A DNA stretch of 25,104 nucleotides. Origin: Fidelibacterota bacterium 46_43 (lineage in GTDB: Bacteria; Fidelibacterota; Fidelibacteria; Fidelibacterales; Fidelibacteraceae). The notes beneath the pieces were generated by a model. The model was not told where the DNA came from. It saw only the letters and a program-made list of their open reading frames with translations, and searched no databases. Position 1 is the stretch's first letter, and every line of letters starts with the position of its first letter. A program made the position numbers and the translations under genes. The stretch is from the NCBI GenBank assembly GCA_001509335.1, contig LGGY01000129.1:1-25104 (forward strand), given 5' to 3'. This document shows, one piece after another, positions 16,217 through 24,909 of the stretch.

Positions 16217-17491
16217 ATGATCCAGTATTTTATTCGACGTATCCTACTCATGATTCCCACATTTCTGGGTTCTACCCTTCTTATCTTTGTCATTCTGCAG
16301 CTTACACCCGGGGGACCCCTGGAGCAAACCATTCAACGCTTGCAGATGGGAGGTATGAGCCATGGGGAAATCTCTGGTGCTACCGGGGATATGATGACCG
16401 GCGGCAGCAGTATTCTGCCGGAATCGGCCCTGAAAGAACTCAACCGTTTTTATGGATTTGATAAACCCATCTGGCAGCGCTACCTTATCTGGCTCGGCGT
16501 GTGGCCCCGGGAAATACATCACAGGGATCTGACCTTTGAACCCGATGAAACAACACTCAACAAATATGTGGGTTATGGAACCTATCTGAACCTTGAAAGA
16601 AACGAAAGCGGCTTGCGCATTACCAATGAATCGGGAGCTGTTCCATCTGACTGGAAAAGCCGTATCGACAAAATCCGGGATGATGGGACAGTTGAGGCTG
16701 TCATCTTTCAAACAGAATTTTCCGGAATACTCACCGGAAATCTGGGAACCTCCTATACCTATGCACAGCCCGTGACCGAAGTGATGGCTCCCCGTTTTAA
16801 AATATCCATTTTCTACGGTCTGTCCGGACTCATTCTCATGTATCTTATCTGTATTCCCCTGGGAATCAAGAAAGCCCTGAATCATGGAACCCCATTCGAT
16901 TTTGTATCCAGTGTGATTGTTTTTGTGGGTTACTCTATCCCGGGATGGGCTCTGGGAGGGGTTCTTCTCGTCCTTTTTGGTGGCGGTTCATTCTGGGATA
17001 TTTTTCCTCTGGGAGGATTCCGCTCACCGATGGAAATATGGGAAACCCTTTCCTGGTGGCAGAAAATTCTGGATCAGCTCCACCATGCCATCCTGCCGAT
17101 TATCGCCTGGACTATCGGGAGTTTTGCCACTATGACAACTCTGATGAAAAACAGCCTTCTGGAAAACCTCTCACAGGATTATATTCGAACAGCTTTTGCG
17201 AAAGGACTTAGTGAAAAACGGGTGGTCTGGGTCCATGCCATGAGAAACTCCCTCATTCCCATCGCTGCCCGGATTGGTCAAAATATCGGTGTCATTATAT
17301 CCGGTTCGTATTTTATTGAACGGGTTTTTAATATCGATGGATTCGGAAAAATGGGTTATCAGGCCATTCTGGACCGTGATTACCCCATCACCCTGGGGTT
17401 TCTCGTAATTGTTGTTCTGATTCGGCTGATAGGTAATATCCTGTCTGATCTTGCCCTTGCAACTGTTGACCCGAGGATACGATTCAAATGA
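16217..17491 (+). CDS. yejB: ABC importer permease, YejB-like
   Basis: This inner-membrane permease forms half of the channel. The N-terminus (RRILLMIPTFLGSTLLIFVILQLTPGGPLEQTI) and the stretch FYGFDKPIWQRYL align well with E. coli YejB. The coupling-helix EAA region is YIRTAFAKGLSEKRVVWVHAMRNSLIPI, and the C-terminus NILSDLALATVDPRIRF is also typical. At 424 residues it is about 60 longer than YejB. The extra sequence lies in the first periplasmic loop (about residues 95-165), between the IWLGVWPRE and GILTGNLGTSYTY segments. Six transmembrane helices are expected. RBS-like AAAGGGA precedes the ATG. It overlaps the next permease gene by ATGA. Confidence 0.9.
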   Translation: MIQYFIRRILLMIPTFLGSTLLIFVILQLTPGGPLEQTIQRLQMGGMSHGEISGATGDMMTGGSSILPESALKELNRFYGFDKPIWQRYLIWLGVWPREIHHRDLTFEPDETTLNKYVGYGTYLNLERNESGLRITNESGAVPSDWKSRIDKIRDDGTVEAVIFQTEFSGILTGNLGTSYTYAQPVTEVMAPRFKISIFYGLSGLILMYLICIPLGIKKALNHGTPFDFVSSVIVFVGYSIPGWALGGVLLVLFGGGSFWDIFPLGGFRSPMEIWETLSWWQKILDQLHHAILPIIAWTIGSFATMTTLMKNSLLENLSQDYIRTAFAKGLSEKRVVWVHAMRNSLIPIAARIGQNIGVIISGSYFIERVFNIDGFGKMGYQAILDRDYPITLGFLVIVVLIRLIGNILSDLALATVDPRIRFK

Positions 17492-18570
17492 AATGGCCAA
17501 AATTATTTAAAAAACATATTTACGATAGAGAAGAAATTTCTTTAAGCATTTACCGGAAACGGTGGCAAAAGTTTAAAACCATGAAACGAGGGTACTACTC
17601 GTTTGTCATTCTGATAACTCTGTACATCATCTCTTTTTTTCTTCCGTTTCTGATAAACAACCGGGCTCTGGTAGTTAAATATGAAGACCAACTTTATTTC
17701 CCAGTTATTCAGGGATTCATTCAGGGTAATACCTTCGGTCAGGATGTCCCCGGAGAAACCAATTACAGGCTTCTGAAACAAACATGGGATGAAACTGACA
17801 GTCCAAACTGGCTCATCATGCCTCCCTACCCCTATAGTCCCTATGAGGATATTACCGTCGAAGGGAATAAAATGTTTGATCCGCCTAATTCGGAACACTG
17901 GCTTGGGACGGACAATACAGGACGGGATGTCTTCGCAAGGCTCTGCTACGCTTTTAATATTTCCATCTCATTTGCCCTGTTGTTGACGGTCCTGAATTAC
18001 ATAATCGGTATCCTGATCGGTGGATCCATGGGGTATTTCGGCGGAAAATTTGATCTCTTCTTCCAACGCATTATCGAAATCTGGTCCAGTATGCCGATTT
18101 TGTACGTCATCATTATCCTCGTATCCATCATGAAACCGTCCTTTCTCTTGCTGATCGGGATTTACACCATCGTCAACTGGATCAGTATGACCTACCTGAT
18201 GCGGGCAGAATTTTACAGGGAAAAGGCCAAAGATTATGTGGCTGCCGCCCTGTCTATGGGACAAAGTGACTTTAAGGTGATGTTTAAACATATCCTTCCC
18301 AATTCCCTGGTACCCGTCATTACGTATTTCCCCTTTGCCGTTGTTATGGGTATTCTGGCCCTTGTAGGACTGGATTATCTGGGATTTGGGATGCCGCCAC
18401 CGACACCCAGTTGGGGACAGATGCTGGATGTGGGTCTTTCCAATATTACAAAATGGTGGATGGTTTTTGCCCCGGTAACGGCACAATTTCTTACCCTTCT
18501 CTGCATTGTTTTCATTGGCGAGGGTGTCCGGGAAGCCTTTGACCCCAAAGTCTATTCGAGGTTGCGATGA
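17488..18570 (+). CDS. yejE: ABC importer permease, YejE-like
   Basis: This is the second permease of the importer (DppC/OppC class). The opening segment KRWQKFKTMKRGYYSFVIL, followed by a helix and FLINNRALVVKYEDQLYFP, is closely like E. coli YejE, including the periplasmic loop with TNYR. HWLGTDNTGRDVFARL precedes the core helices. The coupling region is FYREKAKDYVAAALSMGQSDFKVMFKHILPNSLVPV, and DYLGFGMPPPTPSWGQML and GEGVREAFDPKVY form the C-terminus. The 360-residue length is slightly above YejE (341). Both ends overlap neighbours by ATGA (17488-17491 and 18567-18570), so translation is coupled across the operon. Confidence 0.92.
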   Translation: MKWPKLFKKHIYDREEISLSIYRKRWQKFKTMKRGYYSFVILITLYIISFFLPFLINNRALVVKYEDQLYFPVIQGFIQGNTFGQDVPGETNYRLLKQTWDETDSPNWLIMPPYPYSPYEDITVEGNKMFDPPNSEHWLGTDNTGRDVFARLCYAFNISISFALLLTVLNYIIGILIGGSMGYFGGKFDLFFQRIIEIWSSMPILYVIIILVSIMKPSFLLLIGIYTIVNWISMTYLMRAEFYREKAKDYVAAALSMGQSDFKVMFKHILPNSLVPVITYFPFAVVMGILALVGLDYLGFGMPPPTPSWGQMLDVGLSNITKWWMVFAPVTAQFLTLLCIVFIGEGVREAFDPKVYSRLR

Positions 18571-20048
18571 ACAGAAAAAAACTGGTTGAAATAAAAGGAC
18601 TCAAAACCCGGTTCAAAGTGGGAGACGACTGGGCGACTGCCGTAAACGGAGTTGATTTCAATATCTACGAAGGGGAAACACTGGGTATCGTCGGTGAATC
18701 AGGATCCGGAAAATCAGTCTCGGTGCTCTCGCTGATCCAACTCATCCCCAATCCTCCCGGAGAAGTGATCGAAGGATCGATCCGATTCCGGGATAAACTG
18801 ATCTTTGACGGTGCCGAATACCGTAAGGTCTTTGACGTTCCTGAATACCGCTTTTTCAATAGCCTGTCAGAAAAACAAAGAAAATGGGCTGCCGGTGCCT
18901 TCTTCATTCTCTGGCTTGTTATCTATGCATTGTTGCCGGTATCAGGTCTGCTTCCTATGGTGTTTTCTTTTGTTTTGGATATCTGGGCGACAATCCGGAT
19001 TTTCTACAATTCTCCAAGGAAAAAGGCTCTCAGAAAGTACATGGAAAAGCTCTATTCCCGGATGAGGAATTACCGTGGACGGAATATCGCCATGATTTTT
19101 CAGGAACCCATGACATCCCTGAACCCGGTCTATACCATCGGTATGCAAATAGAAGAATCCCTGGAACCCAAATCTTTTAAAGAATTTATCCGGGACCGTG
19201 TCATCAATCTGGCGGAATCTTTTCGGGGACATTCCTGGAAATTCCGTGCTTCTGCGATGGGAATTGTTGCTGCAATCTTCCTCTTTTTCAGTCAGCTTGC
19301 AGCCGGGTGGACTTTTCAGCTTTCCGCCATTACCGGTTCATTGCTTGGTGGACTTCTGCTCCCATCCGCCTTTGCCGGTGGGATTTTTCTCTGGGATAAA
19401 ACCATCCCCGAATCCTATAAAAAGAAGAAAACACAGCTCTTCACGAAAGGAGTCCGGCTTCTTGAACTGGTGGGAATCCCCGATCCTGCATCCCGCATGA
19501 AAGATTATCCTCACCAATTTTCCGGAGGTATGCGACAACGGGTCATGATTGCCATGGCGTTGGCTAAGGATCCCTCCCTTCTCATCGCCGACGAGCCGAC
19601 AACAGCACTGGATGTAACCATTCAGGCTCAGATTCTGGATTTAATGCTGGAAATAAAAAATAAGAAAAGCGATTCCGCTATTGTCCTGATTACCCATGAC
19701 CTCGCAGTGGTGGCGGAAACCTGTGAACGGGTGATCGTGATGTACGGCGGGATGATCCAGGAAGAAGCTCCGGTGGAAGAACTGTTTAATCACCCACTGC
19801 ATCCCTACACATTGGGACTTCTTCAATCCATCCCAAATCCACTGGATACGGAAAAAAAGGAAAAACTGAAAACAATCCGGGGAATGGTTCCCAGCATTTT
19901 AAAACTTCCGGAAGGGTGTAAATTTTGTACCCGCTGTGATCAGAAAATTGACATCTGTGATACGGTGGAACCCGGGCTCCGGGAAATCCGCCCCGGCCAC
20001 TTTGTCCGCTGCCATGTGGTTCAACAAAAAATGGAATCAAAAGCATGA
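18567..20048 (+). CDS. ABC importer ATPase with two membrane-segment insertions (YejF N-half/DppD-like)
   Basis: This nucleotide-binding subunit of the importer has all catalytic motifs: Walker A GESGSGKS (43-50), Q-loop FQEPMTSLNPV (178-188), signature FSGGMRQR (318-325), Walker B LLIADEP (338-344) and H-loop THD (376-378). A C-terminal oligopeptide-type domain has a Cys cluster (CKFCTRC, 451-457). Unusually, the length is 493 rather than about 330. Two insertions explain this. Insertion 1 (about 82-170) lies between Walker A and the Q-loop and has two hydrophobic segments at ~108-126 and ~128-147. Insertion 2 (about 201-290), in the helical subdomain before the signature, has two more at ~228-247 and ~250-276. 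Both are flanked by Arg/Lys-rich stretches. In E. coli the equivalent half belongs to fused YejF. Overlaps by ATGA on both sides leave no room for a frame error. Confidence 0.9.
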   Translation: MNRKKLVEIKGLKTRFKVGDDWATAVNGVDFNIYEGETLGIVGESGSGKSVSVLSLIQLIPNPPGEVIEGSIRFRDKLIFDGAEYRKVFDVPEYRFFNSLSEKQRKWAAGAFFILWLVIYALLPVSGLLPMVFSFVLDIWATIRIFYNSPRKKALRKYMEKLYSRMRNYRGRNIAMIFQEPMTSLNPVYTIGMQIEESLEPKSFKEFIRDRVINLAESFRGHSWKFRASAMGIVAAIFLFFSQLAAGWTFQLSAITGSLLGGLLLPSAFAGGIFLWDKTIPESYKKKKTQLFTKGVRLLELVGIPDPASRMKDYPHQFSGGMRQRVMIAMALAKDPSLLIADEPTTALDVTIQAQILDLMLEIKNKKSDSAIVLITHDLAVVAETCERVIVMYGGMIQEEAPVEELFNHPLHPYTLGLLQSIPNPLDTEKKEKLKTIRGMVPSILKLPEGCKFCTRCDQKIDICDTVEPGLREIRPGHFVRCHVVQQKMESKA

Positions 20049-21061
20049 ATCTAAACATACATTCATCTCCCCTCCTTGATGTTCAACATCTGAAAGTCCA
20101 TTTCCCCGTCTTTGGCGGAGTTTTATCCCATAAGGTAGCTACAGTTAAAGCTGTCGATGACATTACTTTCTCCATCAGAAAACGAGAAATTGTAGGAATG
20201 GTAGGTGAATCGGGATGCGGTAAGACAACCGTGGGTCGTGCACTGGTCAATATCCTAAAGCATGTGGCGCCGGATGTAGAACTTTCCGGTGATATCATCT
20301 ATCACCTGAAAGGAAAAAAAGTCAATTTTATCAAAAACAGCCAAAAAAAAATCCGCACTTTCCGTTCCGATGTCCAAATGATATTTCAGGATCCCTATGC
20401 CTCCCTGAACCCCCGGATGACGGTAGCTCAAATTATCAGTGAACCCTTACAGTTACACACAAACATGAGTAAGGCAGAGCAAAAAGAGCGTGTCGGATGG
20501 CTACTGGACAAGGTGGGTTTGCAGCCGGAACAGTCACGGCGATATCCTCACGAATTCTCAGGCGGCCAGCGCCAGCGGGTTGGAATAGCCCGGGCACTGG
20601 CAACAAATCCTGAACTGATTATATGCGATGAACCGGTCTCTGCCCTCGATGTTTCTATCCAGGCCCAGGTCATTAACCTAATGCAGGATCTTCAGGATGA
20701 ATTCAACATGTCTTACCTTTTTATCGCCCACGACCTTTCTGTTGTGGAACACATATCTGACCGGATTATTGTGATGTATCTGGGCAATATTGTGGAGATG
20801 GGCAAAGCCCGGGATGTATATCATCATCCAAGGCATCCGTACAGTAAAGCCCTTTTATCCGCTGTTCCCCTACCGGATCCATCCCGGAAAAACCGAAAAC
20901 GGATCGTTCTCAAAGGCGATGTCCCCAATCCCCTTAATAAACCCTCCGGATGTCCCTTCCGTACCCGGTGTCCATTGGCCCTGCCCTCTTGTGCCCAGGC
21001 TGTACCTTCCCTTGAAGAACATGCGGATGGTCACTTTGTGGCGTGCCCTGTGGTTAAATGA
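20045..21061 (+). CDS. ABC importer ATPase, OppF/DppF-like (YejF C-half)
   Basis: This is the second ATPase of the importer. The 338 residues show the usual pattern: Walker A GESGCGKTT, Q-loop IFQDPYASLNPRM, signature EFSGGQRQRVGIARAL, Walker B LIICDEPVSALDVS and switch histidine in FIAHDLSVVEHI, then the oligopeptide-importer C-terminal domain with CPFRTRCPLALPSC. There is no insertion like that in its partner, so the two ATPases form an asymmetric pair. The start overlaps the previous stop by ATGA. The TGA stop at 21059-21061 immediately precedes a heptad repeat array. No terminator hairpin was seen downstream. Confidence 0.94.
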   Translation: MNLNIHSSPLLDVQHLKVHFPVFGGVLSHKVATVKAVDDITFSIRKREIVGMVGESGCGKTTVGRALVNILKHVAPDVELSGDIIYHLKGKKVNFIKNSQKKIRTFRSDVQMIFQDPYASLNPRMTVAQIISEPLQLHTNMSKAEQKERVGWLLDKVGLQPEQSRRYPHEFSGGQRQRVGIARALATNPELIICDEPVSALDVSIQAQVINLMQDLQDEFNMSYLFIAHDLSVVEHISDRIIVMYLGNIVEMGKARDVYHHPRHPYSKALLSAVPLPDPSRKNRKRIVLKGDVPNPLNKPSGCPFRTRCPLALPSCAQAVPSLEEHADGHFVACPVVK

Positions 21062-21062
21062 T

Positions 21063-21083
21063 GAGTTTTGAGTTTTAAGTTTT
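21063..21083 (+). repeat. tandem 7-bp repeat (GAGTTTT) behind the ABC operon
   Basis: Three 7-base units are visible: GAGTTTT at 21063 and 21070, AAGTTTT at 21077. The array starts one base after the TGA stop of the second ATPase gene. Together with the preceding bases it shares ATGATGAGTTTTGAGTT with 9840-9856. Confidence 0.7.
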
Positions 21084-21090
21084 TGAGGGA

Positions 21091-21493
21091 TTATCTGTTG
21101 ACAGATTGGTTGATCGTGATGATGGAACCAAACGTTTATTTCAAACAAGCAGAATTTGGTGGTTCGGTATCGGTAGTTAAAGCTAATTATTATATATGTT
21201 TGTTACTATATTGAAAAGCCCCCGGGGACAAAATAATTCCACTTGAAATTAATGTCAAGTTTATATTGTTATTTATATATTCAAGAGGTGTATGGCTTTT
21301 TTTATCCTTATCATAAGAAATATTTCAACCGTTTTCGGTACAAATTGTCACTGTCTGATTTCTATCACCCTTTATCAAATGAGGATATCCAGGCTCATTT
21401 TTATGATTTGTTTCTTGCCCTCAATGTATTTACATCATATATTTATTTTGGGTTAAAATTATTTAACATATTAAACAATTAAAGGGTAGAACG
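21091..21493 (+). other. AT-rich gap before the secreted-protein gene
   Basis: About 400 bases with no convincing gene. A 79-codon frame (21243-21482, TTG start) exists but shows no family resemblance and no good ribosome site. The segment around 21218-21230 (GCCCCCGGGG) is a short GC-rich palindrome. The promoter for the 816-residue secreted protein should be here; AAAGGGTAG about 5-12 bases before the ATG at 21494 is a plausible ribosome site, but no -35/-10 pair was certain. Confidence 0.4.
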
Positions 21494-23944
21494 ATGAAAT
21501 CATTGATGTATGCCGGAAAATTCCTGATTGTGATGGTGGCACTTTGTATGCTTTACACGGGAATCTATGCTGATCACCTGGACAGTATGCGTGTGGGGCC
21601 GGGTGTCATGTATTATTCTGAATCCAGGGACAACGGCCCCTTTCAATTTGATGTGCTGGTGGTGGATCTGACCAATCCTTTTATAACCTTTGAAACTGTG
21701 AAAGCCGGCGATAAATTGAATGCCTTTGAACGCACATCTTCAATGGCAGCCCGGAAAGACCGGAAATATCACCGGATAGTTGGCGGTGTAAACGGAGATT
21801 TTTATAACACATCCAATGGTGTTCCCATCGGAGCCCAGATTTCCAACGGTGAAATTGTCAAAACCGATGAAGCCTGGCAGAGCATCGGAGTCAGCGTAGA
21901 AAATGTTCCATCAATTGCGGATGTTGCATTTACCGGTGTAGTCATATCCGATTCAGGATCCGTGCCCATATCCGGAATTAATACCGGCCGGAATACCGAT
22001 CAGATGATACTGTTCAATTCATTTTTTGGACAGGCGACAGGAACAAATGCGTATGGTTCGGAGGCACGTATCGTGCCTATATCAGGATGGTTTGTAAACG
22101 ATACGCTTCTTTGTGTGGTTGAAGAAATCCGCACCAACCAGGGAAATATGCCACTGTCCAAAGGTAAGGCAATCCTCTCAGGTCATGGAACCGCTGCCGC
22201 TTTCATCAATCAGCTGAGTGTTGATGATACCATTCAATTGGTCCAAAACATGATCCCGGGTCCTGAAAAATTTACACAGCTCGTGGGGGGAAACACGATT
22301 CTGATTCGGGATGGAGTAAATGTAGGCAGTTCAGGAGACCGGCACCCAAGAACTGCGGCAGGATATAACGCAGATTCGACAAAATTCTATCTTTTTACCG
22401 TAGACGGCCGTCAACCGGGTTACTCTATCGGTATGACCTATCAGGAGCTGGCAGCGTACATGCTGGAATGGGGGGTCTATCACGGGATCAATCTGGATGG
22501 CGGGGGCTCTACAACTATGCTGGTCCGGGGTGAAATAAAAAACAGCCCTTCGGATCCCGGTGGTGAGCGAACCGTTTCAAACTGTTTTCTTGTTGTAAGC
22601 ACGGCTCCGGATAGTAACCTGGCACATTTACGAATCACCCCGTCTTTGGTCTATGCCATTGCCGGATCTGAGATCCAATTCAGCGTCCGGGGATTGGATA
22701 TGTTCTACAATGATGTGAATATCCGGGATTCCACGCTTCTCTGGAGCTGTGATTCAACACTGGGAACTATCGATGAAAACGGACTTTTCGTGGCATCAAA
22801 CGATACCGTCAGCGCATATGTATACGCCCGTGTAGGGCATGTTGTCGATTCTGCGCTAGTGAAAAAAAGTATTCTGTCAAAGTTGGAGCTTACACCGAAT
22901 CCCGTCATTTTAAATGAAGGTGATTTTCAGCAAATGGACGTGGATGCTTTTGACAATTACGGAAATCTCATCACTTTTGCCCTCTCCGATTATGCGTGGT
23001 GGGTTGAAGGAGATGTGGGAACCATTTCGGAAAGCGGGTTTTTCACAGCCACCCAAAGCGGAGAAGGCCTTATCTGTGCCCGTTACGATACCATAACCGG
23101 ATCCGTACCGGTAACTGTCGGCATTTCAACTTCCGTTCTGGTAAATGATTTTTCCAGTGTCTCCGGTTTTACGCTGACAGGGGTTAATGTCGTCATCAAC
23201 GATTGTACTTTTAAAACAGACACAAGCATTTATATATCCAAACCCTCATCCGGAAAGCTTTCTTATTCCCTGACAACAGGCGGTACCAGTGCCCTCTACA
23301 TGAACTGCAATATCCCTGTGTCAGGCCATCCTGATAAAATCGGGATTCATATTTACGGCGATGGGAAGGGTCACTGGCTCCGGGGTGAGTTTAAAGATGC
23401 AGACGGTGAAAAATTTCTCATAAACTTTACCGATGCCAGTCCGGGTATCGACTGGGTTGATACCTGGAAACGGATTGAAGTCAACATAGATGATGCCATT
23501 CCCAGCTGGGCGAACCCCAGTGCAGTCCTTACCTATCCTATTACATGGACACGCTTTTATCTCGCAGAAACCAGCGATGATAACAAGGGAACCGGTGTAT
23601 TGTATTTTGACGATTTCATCATTGATTTTATTACAACAGAGATCCCTGAAAACCTTCAAATCCCTGAATCATTCAGATTGGAACAGAATTATCCCAATCC
23701 TTTCAATCCCGAAACAAAAATTGCTTTCCAGCTTCCCCGTACGGATGATGTGGTTCTAAAGATTTTTGATCTGAATGGCCAACTCATCAGGGAATGGTCC
23801 TTTACCGGTCAACATGCCGGACAGTATTCCATCACCTGGGATGGAACCAATGCTCAGGGTAAAATGGTAAGTACAGGACTCTATCTCTATTCAATCCAGA
23901 CAAAAGAATTCAGGGATTGTAAAAAAATGGTCTTTATCAAATAA
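21494..23944 (+). CDS. secreted phosphodiester glycosidase (DUF2233/NAGPA) protein with type IX-like C-terminal tail
   Basis: The 816-residue protein begins with a Sec signal peptide (hydrophobic 9-21, cleavage near 26, ...GIYA/DH). Residues ~70-375 are a phosphodiester glycosidase domain of the NAGPA family (PF09992), with GGVNGDFYNTSNGVPIGAQI, HPRTAAGYN, LFTVDGRQP and GINLDGGGSTTML. Two Ig-like/Big-type domains follow at ~375-550 (WSCDSTLGTIDENGLFVA and WWVEGDVGTISESGFFTA are equivalent turns). A jelly-roll, carbohydrate-binding-like segment occupies ~555-715. The last ~90 residues are a FlgD-like sorting domain, beginning NYPNPFNPETKIAFQLP and ending KKMVFIK. The likely role is cleavage of a sugar-phosphodiester or related glycan outside the cell. 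Export through a type IX system is inferred from the tail; no such machinery is in view. Confidence 0.85.
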   Translation: MKSLMYAGKFLIVMVALCMLYTGIYADHLDSMRVGPGVMYYSESRDNGPFQFDVLVVDLTNPFITFETVKAGDKLNAFERTSSMAARKDRKYHRIVGGVNGDFYNTSNGVPIGAQISNGEIVKTDEAWQSIGVSVENVPSIADVAFTGVVISDSGSVPISGINTGRNTDQMILFNSFFGQATGTNAYGSEARIVPISGWFVNDTLLCVVEEIRTNQGNMPLSKGKAILSGHGTAAAFINQLSVDDTIQLVQNMIPGPEKFTQLVGGNTILIRDGVNVGSSGDRHPRTAAGYNADSTKFYLFTVDGRQPGYSIGMTYQELAAYMLEWGVYHGINLDGGGSTTMLVRGEIKNSPSDPGGERTVSNCFLVVSTAPDSNLAHLRITPSLVYAIAGSEIQFSVRGLDMFYNDVNIRDSTLLWSCDSTLGTIDENGLFVASNDTVSAYVYARVGHVVDSALVKKSILSKLELTPNPVILNEGDFQQMDVDAFDNYGNLITFALSDYAWWVEGDVGTISESGFFTATQSGEGLICARYDTITGSVPVTVGISTSVLVNDFSSVSGFTLTGVNVVINDCTFKTDTSIYISKPSSGKLSYSLTTGGTSALYMNCNIPVSGHPDKIGIHIYGDGKGHWLRGEFKDADGEKFLINFTDASPGIDWVDTWKRIEVNIDDAIPSWANPSAVLTYPITWTRFYLAETSDDNKGTGVLYFDDFIIDFITTEIPENLQIPESFRLEQNYPNPFNPETKIAFQLPRTDDVVLKIFDLNGQLIREWSFTGQHAGQYSITWDGTNAQGKMVSTGLYLYSIQTKEFRDCKKMVFIK

Positions 23945-23965
23945 TTGAACAATCATCTTCCATAC

Positions 23966-24000
23966 AAAAAGAGACGTCCTATGGAGGCGTCTCTTTTTTT
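23966..24000. terminator. bidirectional intrinsic terminator
   Basis: A-run, stem GAGACG (23971-23976), loop, stem CGTCTC (23988-23993), then seven T. With the flanking A and T runs the stem extends to about 11 bp. It lies between the convergent secreted-protein gene and the DUF58 gene and can serve both directions. Confidence 0.9.
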
Positions 24001-24009
24001 ATCATCGCT

Positions 24010-24909
24010 TTACAGCAATTCCATGCGCTTCAGCAGATAGGTCATGAGAACCGTCCTTAAATCATCATCCGTCCTGAAAAAGAGATAATCCACTCCCATA
24101 TCACCCAGGGTTTCCAAATATGTCCGTTGCAGGGCAGACCGTGTCTGTTCATATTCCTCTTTGATCCTCCGGTTATCCGCCTTAATTCGTTCTCCAGTTT
24201 CCATATCAATAAATTCTGTTTTCCTCCGGGTTTTCAATGATATTTCTTCCGGATTCCAGATATGAATCACCATCACTTCGTGTCCATAATGGCGGAAATG
24301 GCGGATTCCGTTTAGAACAGCCTCCTGATCATCCCAAAGATCGGATATTAATATCACAAGCCCGCGGTGTTTAATCATCTCTGCAAGCTGGTGGAGGGCT
24401 GATGCAGTGGACGTGGTGCCCGCAACAGATGTTTGGGAAAGGATTTTCATCATTTCAACCGGATAGGATGAAATGGCCTTGGGCTTCATAAAGGTTACAA
24501 GTTTATCCTGAAAAAGACACAATCCTGCAGCATCATTCTGACGGACCAAAAGGCTGGCCAGTGATGCAGCAATCACCGAAGCGGCCGTGAATTTGCTAAA
24601 TGGCTTGCCAAATCCCATGGAACGGCTGCTATCCACCAGAAGATACGCAGATAAATTGGTATCCTGTTCATACTGACGAATATAATACCGGTTTGTCCGG
24701 CCGTAAACCTTCCAGTCCAGATGACGAATATCATCTCCGGGATTATAGGCACGATGGCGTGAAAATTCCACACTGAATCCATGATACGGCGAATTGTGAA
24801 GGCCCAGAAGAAATCCTTCTACTACCTGTCGGACCTTTAAATCCAGGGTGTCAAAAAAAATTAAATCGGATAAGGTAATCGCTCGGGAATGCTCCCTTTT
24901 TTGTTCCAT
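24010..24909 (-). CDS. DUF58 (von Willebrand A-like) protein
   Basis: The 299-residue protein belongs to the DUF58 family that accompanies MoxR ATPases. The family core is seen in FSRHRAYNPGDDIRHLDWKVYGRTNRYYIRQYEQD, followed by the metal-adhesion motif DSSRSMGFG (DxSxS) and a Rossmann-like vWA fold (VILISDLWDD near residues 190-200). No transmembrane segment is evident, so it is probably cytoplasmic or peripheral. The start ATG shares one base with the upstream moxR stop (TAATG), which indicates coupling. Family members are thought to work with MoxR in folding, metal insertion or envelope-stress tasks, but no specific client is visible here. Confidence 0.9.
   Translation of the reverse strand: MEQKREHSRAITLSDLIFFDTLDLKVRQVVEGFLLGLHNSPYHGFSVEFSRHRAYNPGDDIRHLDWKVYGRTNRYYIRQYEQDTNLSAYLLVDSSRSMGFGKPFSKFTAASVIAASLASLLVRQNDAAGLCLFQDKLVTFMKPKAISSYPVEMMKILSQTSVAGTTSTASALHQLAEMIKHRGLVILISDLWDDQEAVLNGIRHFRHYGHEVMVIHIWNPEEISLKTRRKTEFIDMETGERIKADNRRIKEEYEQTRSALQRTYLETLGDMGVDYLFFRTDDDLRTVLMTYLLKRMELL

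Noticed and set aside
21243..21482. 79-codon open frame in the AT-rich gap before the secreted-protein gene
   Set aside because: TTG start, no good ribosome site, aromatic-rich low-complexity composition typical of AT-rich noncoding DNA, no recognisable family.
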